A DNA stretch of 34,907 nt from Nemertoderma westbladi (lineage: Eukaryota; Xenacoelomorpha; Nemertodermatida; Nemertodermatidae). The notes beneath the pieces were generated by a model. It was not told where the DNA came from. It searched no databases and worked only from the letters and a program-made list of their open reading frames with translations. A program made the position numbers and the translations under genes. This document shows, in pieces, positions 1 through 11,493 of this stretch. The stretch is taken from positions 1 through 34,907 of the forward strand of contig JAUCBJ010002480.1 of the NCBI GenBank assembly GCA_032718475.1. The letters are read 5' to 3'. Numbering within the stretch: the first letter of the stretch is position 1; each line of letters begins with the position of its first letter.

Positions 1-20
1 AAACAGTAAGCTAAGTAACT

Positions 21-35
21 CGTGGCTCGCCCCAC
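21..35 (+). repeat. Interspersed GC-rich 15-mer, exact copy
   Basis: CGTGGCTCGCCCCAC lies 48 nt inside the intron that follows exon J. This intron runs off the window. Confidence 0.75.
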
Positions 36-83
36 AATCTCTATACAATCTAAGTAATTATTCTCTCGATTATTAAGACTAAC

Positions 84-297
84 CTCTCCAAAGTCCACGT
101 TGTTTACATTTACAGAACCCGGTATCCAAGTGGACTTACTACCATCAATTCTGTCGCATGTTACAACAGTTGCCATGGAGAAACCCTTGGCTTTAACGTT
201 CAACAATACCGGGTCACGTTTCTTAGCAACACGACAAACAACGTTGAAGTTAACTTCCTTATCGTTAGGGGGCGTAAAGAATACATCTATTGGAAGT
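84..297 (-). CDS. HYDIN: HYDIN exon J (last visible exon)
   Basis: This exon encodes residues 699-769. It is 214 nt, entering in phase 2 after TTATTTCCTTCAG and leaving in phase 0 at GTTAGT. It begins LPIDVFFTPPNDKEVNFN, the counterpart of vertebrate FPIDIFFTP...DVNFN, followed by LLNVKAKGFSM, the closing strand of the ASH domain, and then NNVDFGE, which opens the next. A start further into the flanking intron would read through the CGTGGCTCGCCCCAC repeat, so I end the exon at 84. The remaining C-terminal exons lie to the left of the window. Confidence 0.95.
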
Positions 298-690
298 CTG
301 AAGGAAATAAATAAAAATAAATTAATAAACAGTTATATTTAAACCTATGTTTTTTTTTATTAATGGAGTTAATTTTATTAACTTAATAAAGCTAATTGTA
401 AGAAATACATGTATGATTGTTAGTTTATAGGATACATAGCAGTTAGTCCCTTTATTTTGTAAACACAAACTTGTTCAAAACACAAACTCCATCTCTCAGG
501 ATGTTCCCTCCTGATATATAGCCGTTGATATATTAATATCCGTTGAAAAAAGAGGTCAGGTGTATGAAATTCGCACTTAGTGTCAATCCGAAATTTCTGT
601 CGGTCAGTCCGTCACAATAATAACTTATGAACACAGACCCTTCTGTTATATAAAAATGATGTCAGGTATAAAGATAGAGAGACCACCAAC
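298..690. other. HYDIN intron I-J
   Basis: This 393-bp AT-rich intron lies between exons I and J. I see no repeat, element or conserved motif in it beyond the splice sites at its ends. Confidence 0.85.
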
Positions 691-870
691 CTTGTATGCG
701 GGGCAACCGACCCCCTTATAGGAATGATACCCAGATGTGCACTTCTACCCTCAGTGTGCAGACTGTCGTCAAGAAAATTAAAGGAAAATGCTGAATCCTC
801 GTTATTAATTAAATTAATTACTTGGTTGGTTGTTTGTCCAATCAGGCACGTCCCAAAGTTAACATTACTC
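691..870 (-). CDS. HYDIN: HYDIN exon I
   Basis: This exon encodes residues 639-697, with split codons Arg638 and Arg698. It is 180 nt, phase 2 on both sides, with acceptor TATCTTATTTTAG and donor GTTGGT. The join to exon H reads MMDRSNVNFGTCLIG, corresponding to vertebrate LDKSHLNFSSLLIG. Next come a strand VINLINNEDSAFSFNF (VQIINKEEQGF.FSF in vertebrates) and a turn ending PIRGSVAPHTR before the next exon. This is the first half of a further ASH domain. Confidence 0.95.
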
Positions 871-1365
871 CTAAAATAAGATATAATTAATAAATAATTA
901 ATAATGTGAACTCTATTGTATGTGACCTTTCGTGGGTTTTGTACTTTATAAAAAAAATAACTGGCCAGAAAATGTACTCTATGTGAGGACATGACATCCA
1001 AAATCATCAATATAACATGAAAACCATGTACAGTACATTAATATGAAAATGTTTGTCAGGTATTATTGTAAAACTAATAATATATTTTACAAGGCCTCCC
1101 TCCTCGGTATGGGAGTAGGGTTTAGATTATTGGTCATCGAGTATTGGTAATGGGCCCAACTTATACGCTCTGTACTATAGGCGCTACTTTAATCTGACCC
1201 GCACCCTAAAAACAATTATCATCTGTCATATAAAGACACCCGCCGTATAAAGTTATACATTATCTGCTCATGTTCTACCTACGAAATCACATAATATTTC
1301 CATTTATTTTCGGATAAAATTTATTTAAAATTGAAACCATTAATTAAAAAAACTTAATATAATAC
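871..1365. other. HYDIN intron H-I
   Basis: This is a 495-bp AT-rich phase-2 intron with a GTATTA donor and a TTATTTTAG acceptor. Nothing else is recognisable. Confidence 0.85.
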
Positions 1366-2148
1366 CTGTCCATCATGACATCAGGATCTGTCGTCTTGCC
1401 CACCAAAAGGAAGGGGACATCTATAGCGAGCGCTGGAATATTAAACTGCCAGAAAGACTCGACAACCCCCAGTTGGGAGGCTGTGAAATAGAAACAAACT
1501 TGAGTTTTCTTCCCGGATAGAACGGATCCTCTGAGGACTTCGACCGAGAAACACGGAGACTTCCGAACGTTGAGAGGATCCAGACAGGTCCAGACGAACT
1601 GAAAGTCGGAGTTGGTTGGGTTCAGCACGTAGAACCGTTTAACCAGTCGCTTACCGAGCCCTACCGAGGCGAACTCGAGACACTTTGTGTTGGGATTGAG
1701 CGGGGCGCCCGGCGGAGCTCCCCCGGGGCCACGGAGATCCGGATTCCTCCGGTTCCCGTGGATGTAGTCGCTGTCCGGCAACTCGAAGTGCGCGTACGGA
1801 AGTCCGGACTTCCCGGACAGGACAATCTCCAACGGGGCCAGCGAGGGATCTAGGTTCCCAATTCGGCAGACTAAGTTTGCCGACCAGTCGGACAGTTGGA
1901 GGGGAGAGAAGTTTACGCGGATTTTGTGGCGTTTCTCCCCGGGTTTAATAACGCCGCCTTGCGGCTCCACTGTGAATGTTTCGGTGTCGGGTTCGCGGTA
2001 GAGAGGAGTGAGCGCATCCGTGCCGCTACGGGGTGTACCGGCTCGGAGCGACGAGCGAGGGGAATCGAAATGAACTCGTTCGCCATCCCGAGAAACAATG
2101 TCCCATTCGTAAACCAAACTAGTAGATCCATCATTACGCAGGTCAAAT
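1366..2148 (-). CDS. HYDIN: HYDIN exon H (large ASH-domain exon)
   Basis: This exon encodes residues 378-637. It is 783 nt, phase 2 on both sides, with acceptor TTTATTTATTTAG and donor GTATTA. It is the largest exon here and clearly richer in GC than the introns. Landmarks in order: FDLRNDGSTSLVYEW (378-392), completing the ASH domain begun in exon G; a Ser/Arg loop; FTVEP..G.I.PGE....I.V.FSP (about 435-459); the HYDIN signature FELPDSDYIHGNRRNPDLRG (498-517); a Gly/Pro-rich turn; then a second ASH domain with FASVGLGKRLVKRFYVLNPTNS (about 536-557), ESFWQFNIP (607-615) and VPFLLVGKTTDP (621-632). All match vertebrate HYDIN in order. No premature stop is present. Confidence 0.97.
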
Positions 2149-2664
2149 CTAAATAAATAATTAATTAGTCTTTAGTTAATTAACATTCGGAAATCGGAAA
2201 TCCTGAAAAGAAAATGTAAAAAATTATCGGCAGCACAAACAATTTATAATAATTAATAATAATAATTTATATACTTATCCTGAAACAAGATAATGGGGGA
2301 GAACGAATCTGAAGAAATATAAAGGTTTTTATGGCGAAATATTGGATAGCAGTTTCCTGCGACAGCGAGTTTCCTAAGTGTTCTTCGCGGTTCTTCTAAG
2401 TAAGAATAATTTGTTCCTGGTTTCATTATTATATGTATTGCCATGAACTTTGGTCGCGCTTTATTAATTGCAAACTGGCGATAACTAATTAGATTACAAT
2501 TTTGATTTTCAGTTTAGTTTCAGTTTACACAATCTTTCCATTAATTTCAGTATTAGAAACAATCAAGAATATTTCGATACTTATTTTGAATAACCATTAT
2601 TAAGAAATTTTATCTTAAAACAAAGTCTAGAACAGCCGCATTATATTATATTAATAAAACTTAC
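2149..2664. other. HYDIN intron G-H
   Basis: This is a 516-bp AT-rich phase-2 intron with a GTAAGT donor and a TTTATTTAG acceptor. It holds short runs of AAT/ATT near 2249-2275 and nothing else that I can assign. Confidence 0.85.
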
Positions 2665-2895
2665 TCGTAAAATCTCGTCTGGAACAGCATGGTATCTTTA
2701 AAGTGGATATGTTCTACACCGCATCTGTACTTGGATACATCGGCGTGGGCTGATACAAGCAATGGTATGTACCTTGTGTCCCCAGTTGCTAGGTAACTAG
2801 GTTCCGGCGTCGTTTCTAACAGCCGACGTTTCTCCGGACGAGGTTTCTCTACGGAAGATGAGGAACCCCCTGTCTTCTCTCTCTCACGAGATTTC
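2665..2895 (-). CDS. HYDIN: HYDIN exon G
   Basis: This exon encodes residues 301-376 plus two bases of Glu377. It is 231 nt, phase 2 on both sides, with acceptor TTTCTTTGGTTTAG and donor GTAAGT. Residues 301-324 close the basic/Ser linker (KSREREKTGG, then SSSSVEKPRPEKRR). From LLETTPEP onward it matches vertebrate HYDIN (V.ETDPEP, then a strand L.VSA.ADV..Y.C, then FK(D/E)T..(F/Y)QTR). This opens the next ASH domain, which continues in exon H. An RFX X-box match is embedded in the codons for SYLAT (2785-2797). Confidence 0.93.
2785..2797. promoter_or_regulatory. RFX X-box match inside exon G
   Basis: On the minus strand the sequence is GTTACC-T-AGCAAC, which fits the X-box consensus GTNRCC-N(0-3)-RGYAAC at every defined position. 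RFX factors drive ciliary genes through this site. It lies within codons for SYLAT, so it may be coincidental. Confidence 0.4.
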
Positions 2896-3146
2896 CTAAA
2901 CCAAAGAAAAATAATGATTAATAATATAAAGCAACACTTTATTCCAAGATGAGAAAATTACGGGATCACATGCCTCGATTAACCTGCTCGATTAACCGTA
3001 ATTAACATCAGAAATATTAAAATAGTCAATTTGTGGAATTATGTGTATTCAATTGGTGTACACCCGTCGAATCGTAGTTACACCATGCCCGGGAATAGAG
3101 TGCCGTTATTCAGGTACCATGTATTATTCAGTTGCGGTTTTTCTAG

Positions 3147-3369
3147 AAATCTTAATGATATTGCATGAGATTTGAAACATAGATAGTTTTACCTCCCTCC
3201 TCTTAGTGGGTGAGTCAGAATTTTTATTTTTGCTCATATTTTTTAGGTCTTTTTTCCACCGCTTGTAGCTAATGAGTAATCGCGAAAATTTAAATTCTGA
3301 CTTACAAAGTTAGAAGGAGGGATGTCAAACTATCTATATCTAAAATTTCATACAATCTCATTACGATTT
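3147..3369. mobile_element. MITE-like foldback element, diverged
   Basis: Two imperfect inverted arms of about 80 bp face each other across a spacer of about 65 bp. The left arm (3147 to about 3225) reads AAATCTTAATGATATTGCATG, and the right arm ends in its imperfect complement at 3369. Inner landmarks are GATAGTTTTACCTCCCTCCT on the left, mirrored by AGGAGGGATGTCAAACTATC on the right, and AGTCAGAATTT mirrored by AAATTCTGACT. Size, long terminal inverted repeats and lack of coding capacity fit a non-autonomous DNA transposon. No clear target-site duplication is visible, so the family is unknown and the copy is probably old. Confidence 0.6.
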
Positions 3370-4079
3370 GCCGAACATATTTTGGGTTGTGTGGTCGTGC
3401 CATTGAATTATAACTCTTATACAAGAAGGTATGCGGTTGATGTCACGAAATATATCTACGAACTACATTAACTCTAAAGTTGTTGATATAACAAAAATAA
3501 GAAGAATTAAGTAAGATAACAAAGATACAGAAAGGATAAATATTCACATTTGTAGTGTATTATGTTCTACACTTGTCCATCTAAGACTCATCTCGACCAT
3601 CTAAGACTCATCATTAGACTTTAGACAAATCATTCCATATCGATGGGGTGATGGTAACACCTCCAACTGGCTCCAGAAATCAAGGAAATTCTGATTAATT
3701 AATTAATTAATTAATCCGGAATTTGTCGCCCCGGCTGCTTTAATTCAGTAAAAGGCCAAACTAAATTAAAAAATGTAAAGGAACATATGCACCAAATTGC
3801 ACCACCGGTACTGATCAAATGATATATTATCCAATATGCTGAACCAGGTTGTTTACGAGTACTCAGAATACTCGTCTCCTTCATTAGCCACGTTGCGTTC
3901 GTCCTGAAGGCCCCACGCAAATGCTACTTAGAAAGTTTGGTTAGATTTCATAAAGGATTGGCTGAGTATTTAACGTTTAAAAATCGGATCGAGAGATCAA
4001 CGAATAGATCTACGGACCGACAGATCAACATACACACCGATTGAGATAGTGGTACCAGTATGCTAATCTCGCTTACCGT

Positions 4080-4094
4080 CGTGGCTCGCCCCAC
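4080..4094 (+). repeat. Interspersed GC-rich 15-mer, exact copy
   Basis: CGTGGCTCGCCCCAC, identical to the copies at 21-35 and 22751-22765 and in the same orientation. It stands out from AT-rich flanks that share little with the other copies. GTGG and CCAC can pair across a 6-nt loop. Confidence 0.75.
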
Positions 4095-4343
4095 ATATGA
4101 GTAAAAGGGCCCTTAGAGGTATACTCGGGAGATAGTTTGTAATATGTTAATGGGGAGAGTGGTGTGAACATGTTCTGTATGTAGATAGTCAGATGTTATC
4201 GATATTGGATTATATTACCAGTGACTTATTGGTGAAGTGAACTGTTTCATTCTCGTGTGATTTATTATTGTGAACGCTACATCAATTGTCACCTCTCTCG
4301 ATACCATAGGACCTTGAAGTGGATTTGATTATTGGTTTTATTG

Positions 4344-4790
4344 TATTGTTGTGTACGCTATCCTCAACGTACTTGAGATAGTTTTATCATTAGAACAATA
4401 TATATCGCAACAACAGGATTCATTATTTTCCATCGAACTCCTCTGATTTCCAAACCATGATTTAACCCTTTTATCTTTGTTTGCATGGTTGTGGTAACAT
4501 CCCTTCTTTCTTTTCATGTATTGTTAACATGTGAGTAGATCCCGTCGGATCTAGATAGTTAGGAATCCCTCAACGATTCAAGTGTGCTCTTATCGTATAA
4601 ATGTCGACCTTTTCGTCTCACTCAGGCTCACTCTATTGTGCCGTCGGCGCGTCGGGATAAATCCCAATCGAGTATATGGTTTGGAAATCAGAGGAGATCG
4701 ATGGAAAATAATGAATCCTGTTGTTGCGATATATATTGGTCTAATGATAAAACTATCTCAAGTACGTTGAGGATAGCGCACACAACAATA
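4344..4790. repeat. 115-bp inverted repeat flanking a 217-bp spacer
   Basis: The left arm (4344-4458) and right arm (4676-4790) are reverse complements over 115 bp with three mismatches by my alignment. The 217-bp spacer shows no open frame worth calling. The last base of the right arm is followed directly by the first degenerate repeats of array 1 (GAGACGGAATGACGGAATG). Arms this similar indicate a recent or actively corrected palindromic structure, either a foldback element or an inverted duplication. In the transcript it could form a long hairpin. Confidence 0.85.
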
Positions 4791-7700
4791 GAGACGGAAT
4801 GACGGAATGATTCCACAAAACATGCGAACAAAGACGGAAGGAATGTTTCTATAAAACATGCGAAAAAAGACGGAATGCTTCTATAAAACATGCGAAAAAA
4901 GACGGAATGTTTCCATGATACATGCGAACAAAGACGGAAGGAATGTTTCTATAAAACATGCGAACAAAGACGGAAGGAATGTTTCTAGAAAACATGCGAA
5001 AAAAGACGGAATGCTTCTATAAAACATGCGAAAAAAGACGGAATGTTTCCATGATACATGCGAACAAAGACGGAAGGAATGTTTCTATAAAACATGCGAA
5101 AAAAGACGGAATGTTTCTATAAAACATGCGAATAAAGACGGAATGTTTCCATAAAACATGCGAACAAAGACGGAAGGAATGTTTCTATAAAACATGCGAA
5201 CAAAGACGGAAGGAATGTTTCTATAAAACATGCGAAAAAAGATGGAAGGAATGTTTCTATAAAACATGCGAACAAAGACGGAAGGAATGTTTCTATAAAA
5301 CATGCGAAAAAAGATGGAAGGAATGTTTCTATAAAACATGCGAACAAAGACGGAAGGAATGTTTCTATAAAACATGCGAACAAAGACGGAAGGAATGTTT
5401 CTAGAAAACATGCGAAAAAAGACGGAATGCTTCTATAAAACATGCGAAAAAAGACGGAATGTTTCCATGATACATGCAAAGAAAGACGGAATGTTTCCAT
5501 AAAACATGCGAACAAAGACGGAAGGAATGTTTCTAGAAAACATGCGAAAAAAGACCGAATGTTTCTATAAAACATGCGAAAAAAGATGGAAGGAATGTTT
5601 CTATAAAACATGCGAACAAAGACGGAAGGAATGTTTCTATAAAACATGCGAAAAAAGATGGAAGGAATGTTTCTATAAAACATGCGAAAAAAGACCGAAT
5701 GTTTCTATAAAACATGCGAAAAAAGATGGAAGGAATGTTTCTATAAAACATGCGAACAAAGACGGAAGGAATGTTTCTATAAAACATGCGAACAAAGACG
5801 GAAGGAATGTTTCTAGAAAACATGCGAAAAAAGACGGAATGCTTCTATAAAACATGCGAAAAAAGACGGAATGTTTCCATGATACATGCAAAGAAAGACG
5901 GAATGTTTCCATAAAACATGCGAACAAAGACGGAAGGAATGTTTCTAGAAAACATGCGAAAAAAGACCGAATGTTTCTATAAAACATGCGAAAAAAGACG
6001 GAAGGAATGTTTCTAGAAAACATGCGAAAAAAGACCGAATGTTTCTATAAAACATGCGAACAAAGACGGAAGGAATGTTTCTATAAAACATGCGAAAAAA
6101 GACGGAATGTTTCTATAAAACATGCGAACAAAGACGGAAGGAATGTTTCTAGAAAACATGCGAAAAAAGACGGAATGCTTCTATAAAACATGCGAAAAAA
6201 GACGGAATGTTTCTATAAAACATGCGAACAAAGACGGAAGGAATGTTTCTAGAAAACATGCGAAAAAAGACGGAATGTTTCCATGATACATGCAAAGAAA
6301 GACGGAATGTTTCAATAAAACATGCGAAAAAAGACGGAATGTTTCCATGATACATGCAAAGAAAGACGGAATGTTTCCATAAAACATGCGAACAAAGACG
6401 GAAGGAATGTTTCTAGAAAACATGCGAAAAAAGACCGAATGTTTCTATAAAACATGCGAAAAAAGACGGAAGGAATGTTTCTAGAAAACATGCGAAAAAA
6501 GACCGAATGTTTCTATAAAACATGCGAACAAAGACGGAAGGAATGTTTCTATAAAACATGCGAAAAAAGACGGAATGTTTCTATAAAACATGCGAACAAA
6601 GACGGAAGGAATGTTTCTAGAAAACATGCGAAAAAAGACGGAATGCTTCTATAAAACATGCGAAAAAAGACGGAATGTTTCTATAAAACATGCGAACAAA
6701 GACGGAAGGAATGTTTCTAGAAAACATGCGAAAAAAGACGGAATGCTTCTATAAAACATGCGAAAAAAGACGGAATGTTTCCATGATACATGCAAAGAAA
6801 GACGGAATGCTTCTATAAAACATGCGAAAAAAGACGGAATGTTTCCATGATACATGCAAAGAAAGACGGAATGTTTCTATAAAACATGCGAAAAAAGATG
6901 GAAGGAATGTTTCTATAAAACATGCGAACAAAGACGGAAGGAATGTTTCTATAAAACATGCGAAAAAAGATGGAAGGAATGTTTCTATAAAACATGCGAA
7001 AAAAGACCGAATGTTTCTATAAAACATGCGAAAAAAGATGGAAGGAATGTTTCTATAAAACATGCGAACAAAGACGGAAGGAATGTTTCTATAAAACATG
7101 CGAAAAAAGATGGAAGGAATGTTTCTATAAAACATGCGAACAAAGACGGAAGGAATGTTTCTATAAAACATGCGAACAAAGACGGAAGGAATGTTTCTAG
7201 AAAACATGCGAAAAAAGACGGAATGCTTCTATAAAACATGCGAAAAAAGACGGAATGTTTCCATGATACATGCAAAGAAAGACGGAATGTTTCCATAAAA
7301 CATGCGAACAAAGACGGAAGGAATGTTTCTAGAAAACATGCGAAAAAAGACCGAATGTTTCTATAAAACATGCGAAAAAAGACGGAAGGAATGATTCTAG
7401 AAAACATGCGAAAAAAGACCGAATGTTTCTATAAAACATGCGAACAAAGACGGAAGGAATGTTTCTATAAAACATGCGAAAAAAGACGGAATGTTTCTAT
7501 AAAACATGCGAACAAAGACGGAAGGAATGTTTCTAGAAAACATGCGAAAAAAGACGGAATGCTTCTATAAAACATGCGAAAAAAGACGGAATGTTTCTAT
7601 AAAACATGCGAACAAAGACGGAAGGAATGTTTCTAGAAAACATGCGAAAAAAGACGGAATGCTTCTATAAAACATGCGAAAAAAGACGGAATGTTTCCAT

Positions 7701-10700
7701 GATACATGCAAAGAAAGACGGAATGTTTCAATAAAACATGCGAAAAAAGACGGAATGTTTCCATGATACATGCAAAGAAAGACGGAATGTTTCCATGATA
7801 CATGCAAAGAAAGACGGAATGTTTCCATAAAACATGCGAACAAAGACGGAAGGAATGTTTCTAGAAAACATGCGAAAAAAGACCGAATGTTTCTATAAAA
7901 CATGCGAACAAAGACGGAAGGAATGTTTCTATAAAACATGCGAACAAAGACGGAAGGAATGTTTCTAGAAAACATGCGAAAAAAGACGGAATGCTTCTAT
8001 AAAACATGCGAAAAAAGACGGAATGTTTCCATGATACATGCAAAGAAAGACGGAATGTTTCCATAAAACATGCGAACAAAGACGGAAGGAATGTTTCTAG
8101 AAAACATGCGAAAAAAGACCGAATGTTTCTATAAAACATGCGAAAAAAGATGGAAGGAATGTTTCTATAAAACATGCGAACAAAGACGGAAGGAATGTTT
8201 CTATAAAACATGCGAACAAAGACGGAAGGAATGTTTCTAGAAAACATGCGAAAAAAGACGGAATGCTTCTATAAAACATGCGAAAAAAGACGGAATGTTT
8301 CCATGATACATGCAAAGAAAGACGGAATGTTTCCATAAAACATGCGAACAAAGACGGAAGGAATGTTTCTAGAAAACATGCGAAAAAAGACCGAATGTTT
8401 CTATAAAACATGCGAAAAAAGACGGAAGGAATGTTTCTAGAAAACATGCGAAAAAAGACCGAATGTTTCTATAAAACATGCGAACAAAGACGGAAGGAAT
8501 GTTTCTATAAAACATGCGAAAAAAGACGGAATGTTTCTATAAAACATGCGAACAAAGACGGAAGGAATGTTTCTAGAAAACATGCGAAAAAAGACGGAAT
8601 GCTTCTATAAAACATGCGAAAAAAGACGGAATGTTTCTATAAAACATGCGAACAAAGACGGAAGGAATGTTTCTAGAAAACATGCGAACAAAGACGGAAG
8701 GAATGTTTCTAGAAAACATGCGAACAAAGACGGAAGGAATGTTTCTAGAAAACATGCGAAAAAAGACGGAATGCTTCTATAAAACATGCGAAAAAAGACG
8801 GAATGTTTCCATGATACATGCAAAGAAAGACGGAATGTTTCCATAAAACATGCGAACAAAGACGGAAGGAATGTTTCTAGAAAACATGCGAAAAAAGACC
8901 GAATGTTTCTATAAAACATGCGAAAAAAGACGGAAGGAATGTTTCTAGAAAACATGCGAAAAAAGACCGAATGTTTCTATAAAACATGCGAACAAAGACG
9001 GAAGGAATGTTTCTATAAAACATGCGAAAAAAGACGGAATGTTTCTATAAAACATGCGAACAAAGACGGAAGGAATGTTTCTAGAAAACATGCGAAAAAA
9101 GACGGAATGCTTCTATAAAACATGCGAAAAAAGACGGAATGTTTCTATAAAACATGCGAACAAAGACGGAAGGAATGTTTCTAGAAAACATGCGAAAAAA
9201 GACGGAATGCTTCTATAAAACATGCGAAAAAAGACGGAATGTTTCCATGATACATGCAAAGAAAGACGGAATGTTTCAATAAAACATGCGAAAAAAGACG
9301 GAATGTTTCCATGATACATGCAAAGAAAGACCGAATGTTTCTATAAAACATGCGAACAAAGACGGAAGGAATGTTTCTATAAAACATGCGAACAAAGACG
9401 GAAGGAATGTTTCTAGAAAACATGCGAAAAAAGACGGAATGCTTCTATAAAACATGCGAAAAAAGACGGAATGTTTCCATGATACATGCAAAGAAAGACG
9501 GAATGTTTCCATAAAACATGCGAACAAAGACGGAAGGAATGTTTCTAGAAAACATGCGAACAAAGACGGAAGGAATGTTTCTATAAAACATGCGAACAAA
9601 GACGGAAGGAATGTTTCTAGAAAACATGCGAAAAAAGACGGAATGCTTCTATAAAACATGCGAAAAAAGACGGAATGTTTCCATGATACATGCAAAGAAA
9701 GACGGAATGTTTCCATAAAACATGCGAACAAAGACGGAAGGAATGTTTCTAGAAAACATGCGAAAAAAGACCGAATGTTTCTATAAAACATGCGAAAAAA
9801 GACGGAAGGAATGTTTCTAGAAAACATGCGAAAAAAGACCGAATGTTTCTATAAAACATGCGAACAAAGACGGAAGGAATGTTTCTATAAAACATGCGAA
9901 AAAAGACGGAATGTTTCTATAAAACATGCGAACAAAGACGGAAGGAATGTTTCTAGAAAACATGCGAAAAAAGACGGAATGCTTCTATAAAACATGCGAA
10001 AAAAGACGGAATGTTTCTATAAAACATGCGAACAAAGACGGAAGGAATGTTTCTAGAAAACATGCGAACAAAGACGGAAGGAATGTTTCTAGAAAACATG
10101 CGAAAAAAGACGGAATGCTTCTATAAAACATGCGAAAAAAGACGGAATGTTTCCATGATACATGCAAAGAAAGACGGAATGTTTCCATAAAACATGCGAA
10201 CAAAGACGGAAGGAATGTTTCTAGAAAACATGCGAAAAAAGACCGAATGTTTCTATAAAACATGCGAACAAAGACGGAAGGAATGTTTCTATAAAACATG
10301 CGAAAAAAGACGGAATGTTTCCATAAAACATGCGAACAAAGACGGAAGGAATGTTTCTAGAAAACATGCGAAAAAAGACCGAATGTTTCTATAAAACATG
10401 CGAACAAAGACGGAAGGAATGTTTCTATAAAACATGCGAAAAAAGACGGAATGTTTCTATAAAACATGCGAACAAAGACGGAAGGAATGTTTCTAGAAAA
10501 CATGCGAACAAAGACGGAAGGAATGTTTCTATAAAACATGCGAAAAAAGACGGAATGTTTCTATAAAACATGCGAACAAAGACGGAAGGAATGTTTCTAG
10601 AAAACATGCGAACAAAGACGGAAGGAATGTTTCTATAAAACATGCGAAAAAAGACGGAATGTTTCCATGATACATGCAAAGAAAGACGGAATGTTTCTAT

Positions 10701-11338
10701 AAAACATGCGAACAAAGACGGAAGGAATGTTTCTAGAAAACATGCGAAAAAAGACGGAATGCTTCTATAAAACATGCGAAAAAAGACGGAATGTTTCCAT
10801 GATACATGCAAAGAAAGACGGAATGTTTCAATAAAACATGCGAAAAAAGACGGAATGTTTCCATGATACATGCAAAGAAAGACGGAATGTTTCCATGATA
10901 CATGCAAAGAAAGACGGAATGTTTCCATAAAACATGCGAACAAAGACGGAAGGAATGTTTCTAGAAAACATGCGAAAAAAGACGGAATGCTTCTATAAAA
11001 CATGCGAAAAAAGACGGAATGTTTCCATGATACATGCAAAGAAAGACGGAATGTTTCCATAAAACATGCGAACAAAGACGGAAGGAATGTTTCTAGAAAA
11101 CATGCGAAAAAAGACCGAATGTTGCTATAAAACATGCGAAAAAAGACGGAAGGAATGTTTCTAGAAAACATGCGAAAAAAGACGGAATGCTTCTATAAAA
11201 CATGCGAAAAAAGACGGAATGTTTCCATGATACATGCAAAGAAAGACGGAATGTTTCCATAAAACATGCGAACAAAGACGGAAGGAATGTTTCTGGAAAA
11301 CATGCGAAAAAAGACCGAATGTTTCTATAAAACATGCG
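4791..11338. repeat. Minisatellite array 1 (32/36-bp units)
   Basis: About 6.55 kb, roughly 195 units. Each unit begins AAAACATGCGAA and ends TTCTAT or TTCTAG. The 36-bp form has GACGGAAGGAATG and the 32-bp form has GACGGAATG, a 4-bp difference. Further variants are GATACATGCAAAGAAAG, GACCGAATG, GATGGAAGG and GGAATGCTTC. Variant order recurs in higher-order blocks. The unit junction forms a dyad, ATGTTT-CTATA-AAACAT. It fills most of intron F-G and ends 17 nt from the donor of exon F. Its reading frames (12-residue periods) are by-products, since 36 is a multiple of three and stops are rare. Confidence 0.97.
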
Positions 11339-11355
11339 TAACATAAATGACTCAC

Positions 11356-11493
11356 TCATCAACGTCATTCTGATCATCATTATTAGGCAAGTCACTGATT
11401 GGCCGCAGCTGTAACCTATGGGTGACTGACCCCCTGGGATGCACTCCTTGGTCCGTGGACACTCTAGATGGTCTTCTCTTAAGTTTACCATCA
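11356..11493 (-). CDS. HYDIN: HYDIN linker exon F (RRPSRVS)
   Basis: This exon encodes residues 255-299, with split codons 254 and 300 (GA+G). It is 138 nt, phase 2 on both sides. The donor is a strong GTGAGT and the acceptor is an AT-rich TTTAATTTAAAG. The peptide begins DGKLKRRPSRVSTDQ, a third copy of the RRPSxVS motif seen twice in exon E, and ends in an acidic stretch (SDLPNNDDQNDVD). Minisatellite array 1 ends only 17 nt inside the following intron, next to the donor. As with exon E, homology outside this animal is not evident to me. Phase continuity and the shared motif support it. Confidence 0.8.

Larger units (their letters stand above)
2896..4343. other. HYDIN intron F-G, non-array part
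   Basis: This is the unique portion of the 8.5-kb intron on the exon G side. It holds a MITE-like foldback (3147-3369), a short duplication of CCATCTAAGACTCATC (3577-3592 and 3597-3612), a pure (TTAA)n tract near 3694-3715 and one copy of the interspersed 15-mer (4080-4094). I found no further exon, and the phases of exons F and G join without one. Confidence 0.75.

Noticed and set aside
100-342. 80-codon plus-strand frame
   Set aside because: It is antisense to exon J, which encodes a clear HYDIN segment on the minus strand.
1896-2156. Plus- and minus-strand overlapping frames within exon H
   Set aside because: They are shadows of HYDIN exon H, which has homology and correct splice sites.
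4582-4891. Short overlapping frames at the left edge of array 1
   Set aside because: They run from the inverted repeat into array units and lack any protein signature.
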